From Eonycteris spelaea (Eukaryota > Chordata > Mammalia > Chiroptera > Pteropodidae), in NCBI GenBank assembly GCA_003508835.1, contig PUFA01000003.1, positions 26,045,001-26,109,000 on the forward strand: a DNA stretch of 64,000 nt. The letters run 5' to 3'. The notes under the pieces were generated by a model, which saw only the letters and a program-made list of their open reading frames with translations, made no database searches and was not told the origin of the DNA. Below are positions 30,172 through 53,846 of this stretch, piece by piece. The position numbers were made by a program, and so were the translations under genes. The number at the start of each line of letters is the position of its first letter. The stretch's first letter is position 1.

Positions 30172-31333
30172 GTAAGGAACCCAAAATGCCTTATGCTACC
30201 ATCAGGGTTCCCTAGAACAGTTGAAACATTTCACGTAAAATTTTTTCCAGCACTAATCTAGATCATCATGATCTTTGGTAGCTTTATTTTAAGACTTTAC
30301 CTCTGCTTTCATTAAAGGAATTATAATACCAGACTTTGAAAAATTCCTGGTTATGGTCATTAAAACCAAATTTATTCGTTATTCTTATCAGTCTACTTAC
30401 AGAGTATACAGGAAATAATTAGAATCAGTGTTTCTCAAATAATTTCCTGTTATTTTTAACCAACTTACATTACCTAAAACTCCACAGAGAACCATTCTCC
30501 TCCAGTCTGCCCTTTTCATAGCTTCATGTGAGTCCATTCTTGTCTCTACCACACACACTCACTCACTCACACACTCGCTAATCCATGACGTCTTTTTAAT
30601 TGTGCACAGTGACAAATCTCAAGCAATCCAGGGTAGCCATTGTGTGTTAAAATCTACATCACTGAAGTAGTGGTAACACGTGGCATTGATCAGTCTTGTT
30701 AACGTTGACTCACTTGGAAGAAAGAAAACCACTTCTCGCCAACTTGGCCAAAGGGAAATCTTTTTCTGGAATCTTCCTCTGCTGTATCTAATTCTCATTT
30801 TTGGACCTCCTTAGCTGCTTTAATTGTTGTATGCATATGAGTGACACATGTAATAGATGATTCGTTTGTTTGATGTAGGATTCTTAATTGAAAGCAGGTT
30901 TTCAATACCATAAGCAAAGAAAAAGTATTTGAAATGAGAAATAATCATGTGTGTTTGTTAACGTTGGGGGGACTAAGACTTTTTGTGCCTTTTTTAAATT
31001 AAATGCAAATCAAGATCAAGTTATAAATCCTTGAAAGAACAAGGGTTTATAATTGAAACTAAAGCAAATTGCTTGCCAAAAACAGTGTAAATAGATGGTT
31101 TTACTTTCGTCATGCATTTTTGACTGAGCGATTTTAACTAAACAGTTTGTAGGAGGTTTGCCGTATAGAGTACCATTCTCTTCTAACCCTGAAATACTAA
31201 GTTATTATCCTTGGGGGCCAGGCTGGGGAACTGGAGAGCTTTTGAAAAATTCATAAATAATTATTTCTAAAATATTTTTGACATAGAATAGATTTGAACT
31301 AATATGCTGATCTTTTTTTTATATATATATTAA

Positions 31334-31492
<159 letters not shown>

Positions 31493-32929
31493 TGAGAGCC
31501 TGGTGTCATCGGGTAGTTTAACAGTACTCCCATCTCCTCCTTCCCGAACTTCTGGGTGCGATACAGCTGTGTGTGCCTTCTCACAAGGCTTTCATTATGA
31601 GGGAAGAGAGAATGGTTTGCTAATGGTAGCAAACCTGCACCTTTCCTTTTCTCCCTTCGTAAAAGGGTGGATTACACGCGTTAACAATCCAAATGTCCTC
31701 CCTTTTTATGTGAGACAAAGCCAGCCCTATATTGGTAGAGTTTTGTCATTTCTTCAAGCCAAGGGCAGTAATGCATGCCAACAAATCTAAGCTGTATTCT
31801 GAATCTCTTCCCACAGTAAGTATCTGTAAAAGTTGGGGGGTGGTTGTCGCTAACCTCTGGAGCTGGCAGAGTTAAGCATCTTCATCTCTGCTGACCCTCT
31901 CACTTTCTCCTAGTCCCTTCATACATGCCAGGTAGGTAAAGAGTCAGCTCTGCCATGGGTCTGGTGCCCTCCTAAAATACCGCTGTGCACGTGTTCATAA
32001 GGAGGAGGGGTCCCACTGCCGGCCGTTCAGCAGGAACAGACACCTGGGATCGAACACCTGGGAGGAGTTTGTAGGCCGGGGCCATTCTCATGGGCAGGGA
32101 GAACACCAGCGTTTTCCGTCATCGGTTAAATGAGTGTGTGGAGATCATTTGGAATGACAGGAAATGGACTGGGATCACAGAGGATTGTGAATTAAAACCT
32201 GGAGGAGCAAAAGGAACTAACGTTTCTTATGTTCGGTGCTGACCTGAGAGGCCAGTAGGTATATTTAAAATACTAATTTCATGGCTTTCATCTGATTCGG
32301 TTCAAGTTATGTTTTATAGTATAAAGATAAGTCCATTTGAAAACTTAAGTGATGTGATGCGAATGCACCTTGGTACCTGGCATCCCTTGAGTTATCTTGG
32401 ATCTGTTCATTGGATTTGCTCAGCCACTTTGCTACAGTTTAAAGCCCAGTAAGACCTGGGTGAGAACAGTCAACTACTTTTTCTCTACATAACTTAATAA
32501 ATACTTGCCTTCCTACTGAGGCTTTCTTTAGATATAGTCACAGTCACAAAAAGTTGTTAGAATAGCATTTCTCTTCTCCATCATAAGAAACAGGTACATT
32601 CAAGAAACGATGCTGTTTTCAACTGACAGAGGACTTTTGATAATTCTGAAGCTTTTTCAAATATTTTTTATGACTGATCATCTACTTTCACTCAAGCACT
32701 TAGTCTTACTAATTACGACTGAAAATTATTTAGCATCATAAATCCAGATAGATTTTGCCCCGAAGAAGGATCTCTCTTTCTTTGCTTTCTAAGAGCTTTC
32801 TTTCCTCTTTTATTATTACTAGTGATGTGTCTTTCAATAAGAGTATGTGTATTTAGGACATTATCAATAGTGTAGACATCTGGCCTTGTCATCATTCAAT
32901 TCTAAATATTTGATAATTTCCATAATGAT

Positions 32930-34920
32930 TTCTCTCCTTATAAGTTTTTTAGAATGTGCGTTTTAGTTTCTAAGACTGAGAGATATTTTTTTTGCCTATC
33001 CACTTCTTAATTGATTTCTAATTTTATTACATGGTCAGAGAATATTGTCTATGGAATATTGATTATCAGACATTTGAAACTTCCTTGGAAGTTCGTCCAA
33101 TTTTTATAAATGTTCTTTTTGTGTTTGAAAAGAATGTATTGTCTTTTTGGGGTGTAGAAGAGTTCTTTACATGTTCGCTAGATCAAGCCTGTGATGTTCA
33201 AATTAATCCATTTCCATTTCTACTTTCTCCTGACTCTTTTATCTAACCAAGACAGTATGTCAAACTCCCACAATCTCTACGTTCACTTTATCTTCATAAT
33301 TATTTGCCTAGGATTATCTTCTCTGTCTCTTAACTCGCTGTGTGTGTGTGTGTGTTTTCCTTAACCTTCTAGTAGATTACTAGAGCACTCTTTATTTTTT
33401 TTCGTTTTCTGTACTTTCTTGAAGTGGTATTTTCTATTTCTTTTAGGGCTCACATTAAAAATTTTAACCAACATACTTGACTTAATGTCAAAATTAATCA
33501 TTCTACTCTTCTCCTGGATAATATAGGACTTCAGACAATTTTAATTCCATTCTTCCCACTCCCATTGTTCAGTGAAGTTTTAAAACTACTCCATCTTTAA
33601 GCTTTCCAAACTATCGTTAGTATCTTTTTTCGACACTATATGCTTACCAAATTTTTCTTATAAAAGATTTCTTTGCCCATCACCATTTCTTGCATCTCCT
33701 TTTTTTTCTGTTAAGTTTTTCTCTTAATGACGTATAACCTCTAATTCATAGTTCTCAAATGTAGTCTACAGATCAGCAGTTCCAGTATCATCCAGAAACT
33801 TGTTAGAAATGCAAATTTTGGATCCCCTCCCAGACCTACTGAAAACCAGCAACTTTGGGAATGGCGCAAGAATCTGTGTTTTAACAAACCCTCCCAGAGA
33901 TGTTGATGCCCGCCCTTCTGAGAACCTCTGCTCTAGCAGCAATTTCAGTGTGAGCCTTAGTAGAAAACTCATCTCGTCTGAGGGGACTTGTTTGACCACT
34001 CATTCATTGTGGAATTCTTGGCTAACAGTCATTTTTCTTTGGTACTTTGGAGATATCCTCTCCGTCTTCTGGACTAACTGGTGATGAGAAGCTTGCTGTC
34101 AATCTAATTATCTTTTCTTGTGTGTTCATAACTCTTTACTTTGGTGCTTTTGAAGTTTTCTCTCTGTCTTTGATGTTCTGCAATTTCAGTATCACGTATC
34201 GTAAGTGTGGATTTCTTTTTATTCTGCTTTGGACTCATTGTGATTCTTCAGTGTGGAGAGCGTGTCTCTGCTTCGTTCTGGAAAATTCTCAGCAGTTATT
34301 TCTGTACATATTGTATTTCGTTATTATTATTATTTCATTAGTATCTCCTATTGGGTAATTGGTTAACGCATATCTACCTCTTAGTTTTCATATTTTCTAT
34401 CTCGCTGCTGTATTATGGGCTCAGCTGTTCTAGTTAATTCTTATACTTTTTATAATCTACGTTTTATCAGTTCATCCTATTATTTCAGTGACTACGTTTA
34501 ATTGTTCAAAGTTCTATTTAGTCTTTTAAAATTTGCTTGGTCTTTTTGGCTGTTCGTTTCTGTCCTGTTCTTTCCTTTTATTTATTTATTTTTTTAGACT
34601 TCCAACTCTTCAGTCATTCTTAAAATAGCCTCTTTCATAGCCCTTTTCAGATTATTCTGTTCTCTCTGGTCTCAGGCACGTAATACCTCCCACTTGTTAT
34701 ATCTGTAGACTCTCCTCAATGGTAGTTTATTGCCTAGTTCAGTTTGTTAATTTTGTGTGTGTGCTCATCTTCATTTTTTTTTTTTCCTATGGGGCTTTTA
34801 TAAATTCTGACCTGTATTTGCTGTTAACTACTTAGACTGGGTTCATTCACCCCCAATTAGTGTAACTATAGATCTCATACCCACTTTGGTGTAGGCTTGG
34901 AGTATGAATTTCTTACAGGT
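32930..34920 (-). mobile_element. Degraded L1-type LINE, antisense to the gene
   Basis: The plus strand is T-rich with text typical of the L1 complement: GGTCAGAGAATATTGTCTAT, TTGTGTTTGAAAAGAATGTA and TCTTCTGGACTAACTGGTGA. Frames are broken throughout. The boundaries are approximate because the ends fade. It is interrupted by a hAT element at 33747-33930, which therefore inserted later. Confidence 0.7.
33747..33930. mobile_element. hAT-Charlie-type MITE inside the L1
   Basis: The element begins CATAGTTCTCAAATGTAGTC, contains AACTTGTTAGAAATGCAAAT and AGACCTACTGAA, and ends TTCTGAGAACCTCTG. This is the MER5/MER3-like non-autonomous group. The terminal inverted repeats are imperfect. No transposase is encoded. 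Confidence 0.75.
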
Positions 34921-35384
34921 CTGTTTCTTTTTCTTTTTCTTCCATTTATGGTCCTGGACAGAAGGTAAGCTTCCTTGCAACTTTCCTGGGCCAGTGGGTA
35001 GAGTTTTTTTTTTCCCCTTGTCAGACGTAAGTTTTAAGCAGGGGACTCTGTTCTGGCTCCCGAGGTCATACAGACTGGCAGCCAAGTTCTGTGCCCCCAT
35101 GTGAGGATTAAAACTCAAGCCCAAACACCTGCATCTAGGTCCAGCGCCCACTTACCTCTATTTTTGAGTCTTTCTACCTATCTGGTACCTAGAGTTTCTC
35201 TTTTCCCACGTTTTAAAAAATAGCTACGTATTAGGGGAGAGGGGACCCTTTCTGTGTCCGCCCATCACAGCATCACTCTAAGTCATTGTGCTCTCTGTGT
35301 AACAAGCGTCACCATTAAAAGCATTCGTACAGTGCGCTCCATGCTTGCCGCTCTTGTGAGTACTGTCCTCTTGCTTGTGTCACG

Positions 35385-35530
35385 CTTTGTACTTTTCCAA
35401 GACCTTTATAATCGTCTGATTTGAAACCCTCAGCAACCCCTCAGGAAGGTAGGAAAGATGTTATTATTCCCCATCTGTCAAAAGATCAGAAAGCTAATCG
35501 TGTTGCCAAAACTTCCAGCAAATGTCAGAA
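35385..35530 (-). repeat. MIR-like fragment
   Basis: AACCCCTCAGGAAGGTAGG, then TTATTATTCCCCATCTGTC is the reverse-complement style of the MIR middle section. Confidence 0.55.
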
Positions 35531-36287
35531 TCAAGACCAGAGCCCTCCGTGTGTGCTGGCCTCACCGGTGTCGCCACGTCAGGCATGAGTCCTTCTCTCA
35601 AAAGAGCTCCAGAATCAACAGGAACAAGTGACGCCATGAAAACATTTAGAACCAACTTACACAATAAGTCAGCTTTTCATTCTGTTCAAAAAAAAAAAAA
35701 AAAGAAAGCATATTTTATTTCAGAGCAAAAGGGCTTTACTCAACAGACATGTTAATTTTCTAAGCGGGCTTGTTTTACAAGTTAAATTGTATGTAAGAAA
35801 ATATAAGATGTCAGAGTTTAAAGAGAAAATAAATAATAACTTGGCCAAGACAAGAAATACACTGTACACGCAATTCTTTCAAAGTGGTGGGTGTCTTCGT
35901 CCTGTTACGTTGTTGAAATCTTTTCAGGAGGAGAATATAAAAACCGACTCTTCTTATTCCATCATAAGAACTACCTCTAGAGTGAAAAGATAAGTACTGG
36001 ACGAGGATAATGATTTTTCAACATTCACGCATCATTCCACAGAAGAAGAAAGACCAGAAATATCTCAGCATCTGGTTTCCACCCACATCTAGTCAGCAAC
36101 TACCAGGTTTTAAGGCAGACAAGGGAATGGATATCTCAGGCTGGGGGGTAACATTTTGAAATATATTGATTGCATGGGAAATTTGTCATTTAAGCCTGTT
36201 GAACTTGCATTCACAATGATGAATGTTTAAGTCTTTTTCAGCATTTTCAGGGAGGAAACAAAAACAAGAAAAAATAATGGCTGGGAA

Positions 36288-36440
36288 TCATAGCTTTTTA
36301 GAAATGGAAGTACCTTAAAGTTCGTTTAGTCAAATCCTTCTGCTTAACTGTATCTTGGAGAGGTTATTTCGTAGAGCTAGCTGGCAATAGAATCGATTCT
36401 AGAAGTCAGATCTCCTAAGGCTGGCATGCAATAATGAAAG
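36288..36440. repeat. CR1/L3-like ancient repeat
   Basis: TTTAGAAATGGAAGTACCTT, then AAAGTTCGTTTAGTCAAATC resembles the old 'ttagaactggaagggaccttagagatcatctagtccaa' 3' end. It is diverged and the family is uncertain. Confidence 0.5.
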
Positions 36441-36539
36441 GAAGTAATTTTTTTTTAGCTTAATTCCCCTTTATCACAGTTCATCCCAGGTAAGAACATC
36501 AGCCGAACATTTTGCCTTCTAAAGACTTGTACTCACTGT

Positions 36540-36830
36540 TCCTGTCATAATTTGTTCCCTCCTGTCACTCTGGGATAGCCCTTTCTCAGAGTTGCCTGCC
36601 CTGCCCACCTCATGTAAATAGCCTCCCGGGAACTTTGTTAACCACGTTTGTTCATTTATTTTTTATGGCCTATTACTCACAATAGTTTGTAAGCTCCAGG
36701 AGAGAACAAGGAAAGAACGCTTTGGAAGTCCCATTATTTCCCTACCACCACCTCAAATGCCTGGCAGAGTAGGTGCTCAAGAAATACCTCAATCAGCAAA
36801 TGAGCCACCAAAGAATGAATAAACTAGATA
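36540..36830 (+). repeat. L2 LINE 3' end fragment
   Basis: TAGTTTGTAAGCTCCAGGAG, then CCTGGCAGAGTAGGTGCTC and AAGAAATACCTCAATCAG match the L2 tail. Confidence 0.75.
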
Positions 36831-38199
36831 GAAGATTCTAGTTATGGGATATAGTATTATTGGGAAAGCAAAAAAAAATAACTTATTAGCTTATGTCAGA
36901 ACATTCATCGTATCCTTTTCCTTATTTTGGTGGTTGTCCAGATATTGACAAAATGTTTACCTCTTCTAGGGTCCGCATTCATACATTATTTCATCAGACT
37001 AAACTCTGTCCAGAACAGATATGCTGTGTGGTCAAATCTAGTGTTTAGTGGAAAAGCAAATGAAGATTGACTTAAAAATCTAAGTATAAATTGTCGTTAG
37101 AATGTTAAGAGTGTGTTATTTGTTTTTTGTTTTGGCTTAGTTAATTATGCAAACGTGTCTTAAAACAGTATAAAAAAAAAACAGTACGAAGGAGGGAAGC
37201 TTTGTTTGCATTTCTCCCCTTTCTGGTCAGGAATAAGTGTGGTGAAGGTGTAAGATTTGGAGTCTGGAGACACTTCACTAAGGATCAGTATATTTTACTC
37301 ACTTAACCCAAAATGATATCAACAGAACTATTCTTACTCAAATTTACACTATTCACTAAAAAGCAATGCATTGTTCTGAGTATGAGGCTCTCACAGTTAT
37401 GTCTATGTATATACAAAAGCCAGCCCTTTCTGCTTCATAAGTAAATTGTAAGCCTGAAGTCAGAGCTCTGGCATTGAGATATTGTTAAGCTACTTTACAA
37501 CATAGTAAGGAAAGAATATTTAAATGACTATATTAAAATGTTATTTGCATAAACTGATTCCAGAATTTTTTAGTAATAATAGTTAGCTTGATCTCTACTT
37601 CATAGATAAGGCATTCTAGATTTTTAAAAAACCCTTACCTGAGACTATTAAATAGTAAAGGGCATATTTTCTGACTCCTAAATGGAAAACTTTTCCAGAA
37701 TGCTGTCCACCTGATTTTATTCCTTGACAAGACTATCAGTTCACTTGCCTTTCTGCTTATTATATTTCCTCCTAAAGATTTTTAAAAGCATGATTAGTCT
37801 TTTCAAAATGACAATTTAGGTCATTTGGGGTTGTGTGTTAAAGTATCACATAGCCAATAACTTTTATCTCAACTACAGCAAAAAATTTTTTTAATTACAC
37901 CCTGACTCCTTTTTAGGCAAAAGTTCAGTAGAAAGTATATTTAGTTTATGTAGCATATTCCTAAATGATTTCTTGAATATCAGTATAGTTGTTTTCAGGG
38001 ATGAAAGCCCCATTCAATGTTGAATAGCCTTAATCATTTCTAGAACTTTCCCATATGCTATGTAAACATTATATACATTTCAATGATAAGATGGAGTGTG
38101 AGAATTTTAAGGTTTATGATTCATAAAATTCTCAGAATGTTGGCTCAGTATATATAACATTTCAAGCATATTGTTTACATTTATAAATTTATCTTCTAG

Positions 38200-46440
<8,241 letters not shown>

Positions 46441-49269
46441 TAAAAACAGCCACCAGTTGGCATGTCCCTTCCTCAAGGAAGCCGACCCGACCCCAGACCG
46501 TAATTCTTGAGAGTAGCTCCCATGTGTCCCTACGGCACACACCACGGTGACTTTGCATCTGCTTGTGGGACCGTGTGGTTAGCACCTGCCCCTCCCACCA
46601 GGCTCAGTCTTAGGGACACCGGCACTGGGCCTGCCTTTTGCTCCCCACTGTGACCTCACCACCCGGCAGAGTGCTGCCTCAGGGTCAGCACTCAGAACAG
46701 AATAGCAGGACCAATTCCGTGGGCCTCGCCAGGATGCCTGTGCGAGGCCGTGCCCTCTGTCGGCCCTCGGCAAAGCTGCTCACCGTGCGTCGCAGTTGAT
46801 TCTAACCCAGGAGGGAAGCCCACACCTCTCGTGCCGAAAGATACGGCTGTTTCTTTAACGGAGTGGAGTTACCACAGAAGTGAAATGTCTGTGCGCTAGG
46901 CCGCGGTGCTTCAAGCCGGGTCTACCCCCCCCCGCCCCCCACCCTTCCACAAATAGAAATATCAGACCGCGACGCCTGGTCGGAGCTGTCAGTTCACGCG
47001 ATGGGACGGCACCTGGGTTTCTTAACAGCTGGTAAGAATCCGTAGCTGCCGTTTTCTGGGGCAGTGTTTCAAGTGAAGGTTGCAAAGGAACACATGGCAG
47101 TGTATCTGAACGATCTCCATGTGCCAGCAGAAAGAACAAACCACACAGCCATGCGCTCATGTCCCACACAGCCGGCATGTGCACGCCCCACCCGGAGGCG
47201 GCTCCCCGCTTCCGGAGTTAGGTGAAGTAGACATTCTTATGGCAAGTTTAGCAAAGCAGCATCTGGCTTGGTTTCGAAGAGGCACCAGACTGGGGGTTTT
47301 TAAGAAGCCGTGCTGTAGGGAAGGTGGGCAGCAGCCCCGCAGGAGAATTCTTCGGGGCCAGGCGTGCATTGGCTCAAGGTAGACTTTCTCTACTTGAGGG
47401 TGCTCCTGTCCCTAACAGGACAGAAATTGGTTCTTGGGGGACAGAAGGTCTCAGCGACTACAATGGCTTATGGCCTCCAAAGGGCCATAGTTTACATCAC
47501 AGTGTACTATCTGTTCGTTGCGGATCTGTTCATTAAGACCGTATGGGAAGAAAGGGGCCATTTGGCAAGGGGGAAGCTTAAGAGCGCTCTTCAGGGGGTG
47601 TGAATGACCAAGGGCTAAGAAACACTAGGGTGTGGGGAAGGTGTGAAAGGCGGAAACTGGAGGTAGGAGGAGAGAGAGGTGAGGGACAGAGCGAGGTCCT
47701 GGCAGAAGCGGGGAAGAACCAGTCCCAGAGCCTTTGGGAAGGACAGAGGCCCCCGCTGCTCAGAGACCAGGGCAGAAAGCAGACAGGGTGAGCACAGGAA
47801 ACGCAGGGCCGAGGCGCGGCTGGCTCAGTGATCTGAGTGCGGTCGCTCGCTTGGCGTCTGCCGCGGGTCTGAGGGGGTGAGGGAGGCCTGGGCCCCGCAG
47901 ACCACCCCACGGCGTGTGCGGAGCACCAGGACGGGAGAAGAGCCCCACCCGACTCCTCCCGAGGCTAGTGCCTTCGTGTGCTCCAGACAGTGGCTCAGCG
48001 AGTCCTCAGACGTCTGGCATGTGGCATCTGGGAAAGCTTGGGGGGTTGTGTGAGCAGCCAGCATTTAGCTGTGGGAGTCACATCGCCTCAGGTCACTCTG
48101 GTCTTCACAGCTTTTAGGAAAAGAATTAAGCTCACACTCGGGCCAGTGGACTTTAAAGAAATAGGCTTTTTCCCCCACAAGTACTGCCTGCATGCCAGGC
48201 ACCGCGGTCATTCGTGTTCTTCCTGTCGGGTCCTGAGAGGGTTCATTCACACAGCAGGCAGGGCCGCTGCTGTCCGGGGACGCCAGTGTCCCGTAGGTGC
48301 GGAAGTGTAGTGGGGAAGGGGGTGGGGGTGGCCGGAGCCCCCAGCGGAGCGGTGAAGGATGTGCCGCCAGGGAGCACACGCTCGGCTTCTGACACCGGCT
48401 CCGTCCCCCTTTGCTCTGTGCCCTCCGTCAGCATCCACCGGCCGGAGCCTCAGCCACTGCCTGTGTCAGGTGTGGGAACGGAGGGGCGGGACAGGCCCTC
48501 TGTTGGACCTGCACTCAGGACTGGACGAAGCCCGTTTCTGTCCCCCGGCCAGGCCGACAGCCCCCTGTGCCCCAGTGGCACAGGCAGCACAGTCCCCGAG
48601 CGCATTTGGTCGCTCCCTGCCCATGGCAGCCATGTCCGAAATTAGCCAGTGTGACGTGGGGGAAGGGGAGGGTGGAGCCACATAAATGCAGCGAGGCTGT
48701 GCTTAGGACGGATGGGCAGAGAGGGAAGCCGGCCAGAGCACTTCATGTTCGCAGAGGCAGGCTGCGCCCGTTGTAAGGGCTCTGCAGTCAGGCCACCTTG
48801 GGCTTGACCTGGCTCTCTCTCTGCTTCCTGCCTGAGCCCCCCATCAGCAAGCGAATGGAGGCAGTGGCACCTGCCTGGTGGGCTCAGCTCAGTGATGGCC
48901 TCTGTGATGCGCCTCCCCCCACACCTGGGCCACAGGAAGCGGTCGGCATCCAGCCCCTGGAAGCCAGCTTAAAAAGTGGCATTCGAATAGCAGCCATGAC
49001 TGGCCACTGGAATGTCACCCACGAGGAGCCCAAGCAGGAGGGAGCCGGCCAGGCTCCCAGGGTTCACCTTCACGTGGTGGCTCAGGGAGCAGATGTGAAA
49101 ACCGCCCTTCTCCGCCTGTCCTTGAGCCCTCTGTCACTCACTGCCTCCCGCAGAAGCCCTAGGTCAGAACCAACCATGAAACCGGACCACCAACCCCCTG
49201 ACCCGTGGCTGTTTGACCTCCTTACTTAGGATGGATACTGTGGTCCCTTCCACCCCTCCCCCCAAAAAA

Positions 49270-49800
49270 CAATTTTATTTATCTGATTATGAAATATTAA
49301 TCTTTGTGGTAAAACTAAAGCCAGTACAATAAAAATCACCTCTCATTCCAACCACCTAGAGAAAAATCACAATTAAAATTTCAAACATATCTTCCAGAAT
49401 TATCCTCTGTAAACACATGCATATAAGATTTTTTTTTTACAGAAATGGGAGTGCAATGCATAGTTTTAATATATCCTAGATACTTCTCCATTTCAGTAAA
49501 TATAAGTGTAAATCATTTTAATAGCTACACCAAATTCCGTTTTACTGACCATACACATTTTTTAACCACACCCTATTAGTGGTAGGCTTCTAGGCCATTT
49601 CGTATTTCACTATAAATAATACAATGATTATAATCCTGGAATATATATTTTTTAACACTTGATCATCTTTTTTCCCTTGGTATAAATTCTAAAAGAAATT
49701 TTGAGAAGGGATATGTGCATTATAATGTTGATGCCTGTTGCCAAATTATCATCCAAAATGGTTGAACCAGTTAGACTCCCATCGACAGTATAGGTAAGAA
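49270..49800. repeat. L1 3' region fragment
   Basis: GATGCCTGTTGCCAAATTAT, then CATCCAAAATGGTTGAACC and GACTCCCATCGACAGTA match the classic old L1 text ('ccaaattgccctccaaaatggttgtaccaatttacactcccaccaacag'). It is a fossil fragment. Confidence 0.8.
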
Positions 49801-51055
49801 ACATTTTTCACACTCAAAATCACTGGCTGGTTTTGTCCTTTTCATCAGTGGACGCTGCTTTCAAAGGTCCCCAAAGGTGTTTTTCTCCTTTCCCTTCCAG
49901 ACCCCATTTCATCTATAGTTGAGCCTCTCATTTAACAGCCCTCTGAAAATTACAACTCCCAAGAACTGGGTTTGGGTTGATTAACTTGTTTAGTGTGAAT
50001 CTGCTGGAAAAATTCCGTTATTGAAGGAAATAATAGCAAGACAATCTTTGAGGAGCAAGAGATGGAAAGAAAAAGAAAAACCTTCATGGGCTTATGTTAA
50101 AAATTCTGCAAGCATATAAATAAGTAGTGTCCACAAACCTCCAAGTAACTTTCAAAGACCTGAGAACATTTTACTGTAAGAAATTTCCCACCCACTCCCT
50201 AAGCAAATATGTTGAACATCCTCAAGAATGGCCATGGCCTGGACAGGAGAGGAGCAGAGATCCACGGAGGGAAACTGGATGAGGTGGAAAGCCAGCAGTG
50301 GGAGGGGGGAGCGTGGGCAGGAAGGAAGGATTTGAAGAGAACTGAAAACAGGGCAGCGATTAAGCTTCCTGCTGGGAAAGCAAAGAGCTGAACTGACGTC
50401 GTAAGAGCTGGAGCTCAGCCTTGTGGTGGAAAACCAGATCCTTCCCAAATCAAGAAGAAAAGGGAGAGATGTAAACACATCCGTGGACTAGATCAGTGAT
50501 CAGTGTGCTTTGATTGAAAAAAAAAAAAAAAAAAAACTCTCCGTGTGAGTAGGAACAATAATCAAGTGTATAATCAGAGCAAACCTTTGGAGATAAACAG
50601 GACCTACGTATTCCGATCAGAAAGGCCCAGTCTGTCCCCGGCTGTGTGTGGCAGGGGTGGTGAGGATCACTGAGCGCAGGCCTCTGCCAAAACAAAAGAT
50701 TTCAGTACAGATTTGAAACCTTTTCATCCCTCATGATGGATGTAACCCAGAAACGTATTCTGGAAAACCCTTTCCCTCAGCCTTGGCTTACTGTCAGATA
50801 CAGCCGAGTATGGGTAGGAAAAAAAAAAAAAAAGGACTGAAAGGAATCCCACCCCGAAATTCATATGGTTATCTTTGAATTAGGGGAGTCTCGAGTAATA
50901 GTTTTTCCTTGTTCTTTTTTCAAAACTGTGTATGAGACTAAACATTTTATTTGTGAAACGGTTGGCCTCTCCCTGCCTCCCCTTCTGCGAGTTATTGTCT
51001 CATTCGCACTGATACTAGGCCAAGGCTGGCCCACAGTGCAGGCGAAAGCCATGCC

Positions 51056-51420
51056 TTGATGTCAGCGCTTTGCTCTTTACGACCAGGTAAATCATCTCGC
51101 CAGCCTGTTGCTTCAGCTTCTTTCTTTTGTTAAGTTCCTACGTTTTGCCTCTTTAAAGCAAAGTCCACATATCTTTGTGTGTGACTATAAAATCTGGTTT
51201 TTCGAAACAAAGCGCATTGGCACTTGACTCTCTGTAGTCCTGATGGACGTGCCATCACTTTTCTGTTAGCGTAATTTCTTGAATAGCAGATGAAAAATGT
51301 TCTTCCTCTCCATCGTTGCTAAATGTGCGAATGATTAAAATCCAAATAATAAAAGGGTTTGCCTTTAACGATAGCATCTTTACATGTGTAACATCATAAC
51401 AGCTTAAAAACCTCATTAGA
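51056..51420 (+). repeat. Duplicated intronic block, copy B
   Basis: This is the second copy of the block at 40412-40790, in the same orientation and 10.6 kb downstream. It ends about 150 bases before the exon at 51569. Confidence 0.8.
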
Positions 51421-51496
51421 CATCCTCTCATACACAAAGCCTATTTGCTGGAAAGTATTTCTGAATAAAATTTGCTTATGTTCCTTTTATAGCGAG

Positions 51497-51519
51497 ATAT
51501 TATTACTCAGTAATAATAT
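51497..51519. repeat. Perfect 10-bp inverted repeat with 3-nt loop
   Basis: ATATTATTAC (51497-51506), loop TCA, then GTAATAATAT (51510-51519). It lies 49 bases upstream of the exon at 51569, in or next to the expected branch-point zone. Confidence 0.9.
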
Positions 51520-51562
51520 GCAGAACAACTTCCTGATGGTGATCGTTGTTTGATCTTTGTAA

Positions 51563-53785
<2,223 letters not shown>

Positions 53786-53846
53786 CTTAGTCATCCAATG
53801 GAGGTTCGTGAACAGGGTCCAGAAGCAAATGAACGCCTTCCTGGAG
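53786..53846 (+). CDS. NEDD4L: NEDD4L exon, HECT N-lobe
   Basis: This 61-nt exon encodes the end of Asp809 and residues 810-829 (LVIQWRFVNRVQKQMNAFLE). It starts in phase 2 and ends in phase 0. The acceptor has a good tract (TTTGCTCCCGCAG) and the donor is gtgagc. A 194-codon minus-strand open frame covers it by chance. Confidence 0.97.

Noticed and set aside
32930..34920. L1 open frames as a possible active element
   Set aside because: All frames are short and broken, the ends are lost and a hAT element interrupts it; it is a fossil.
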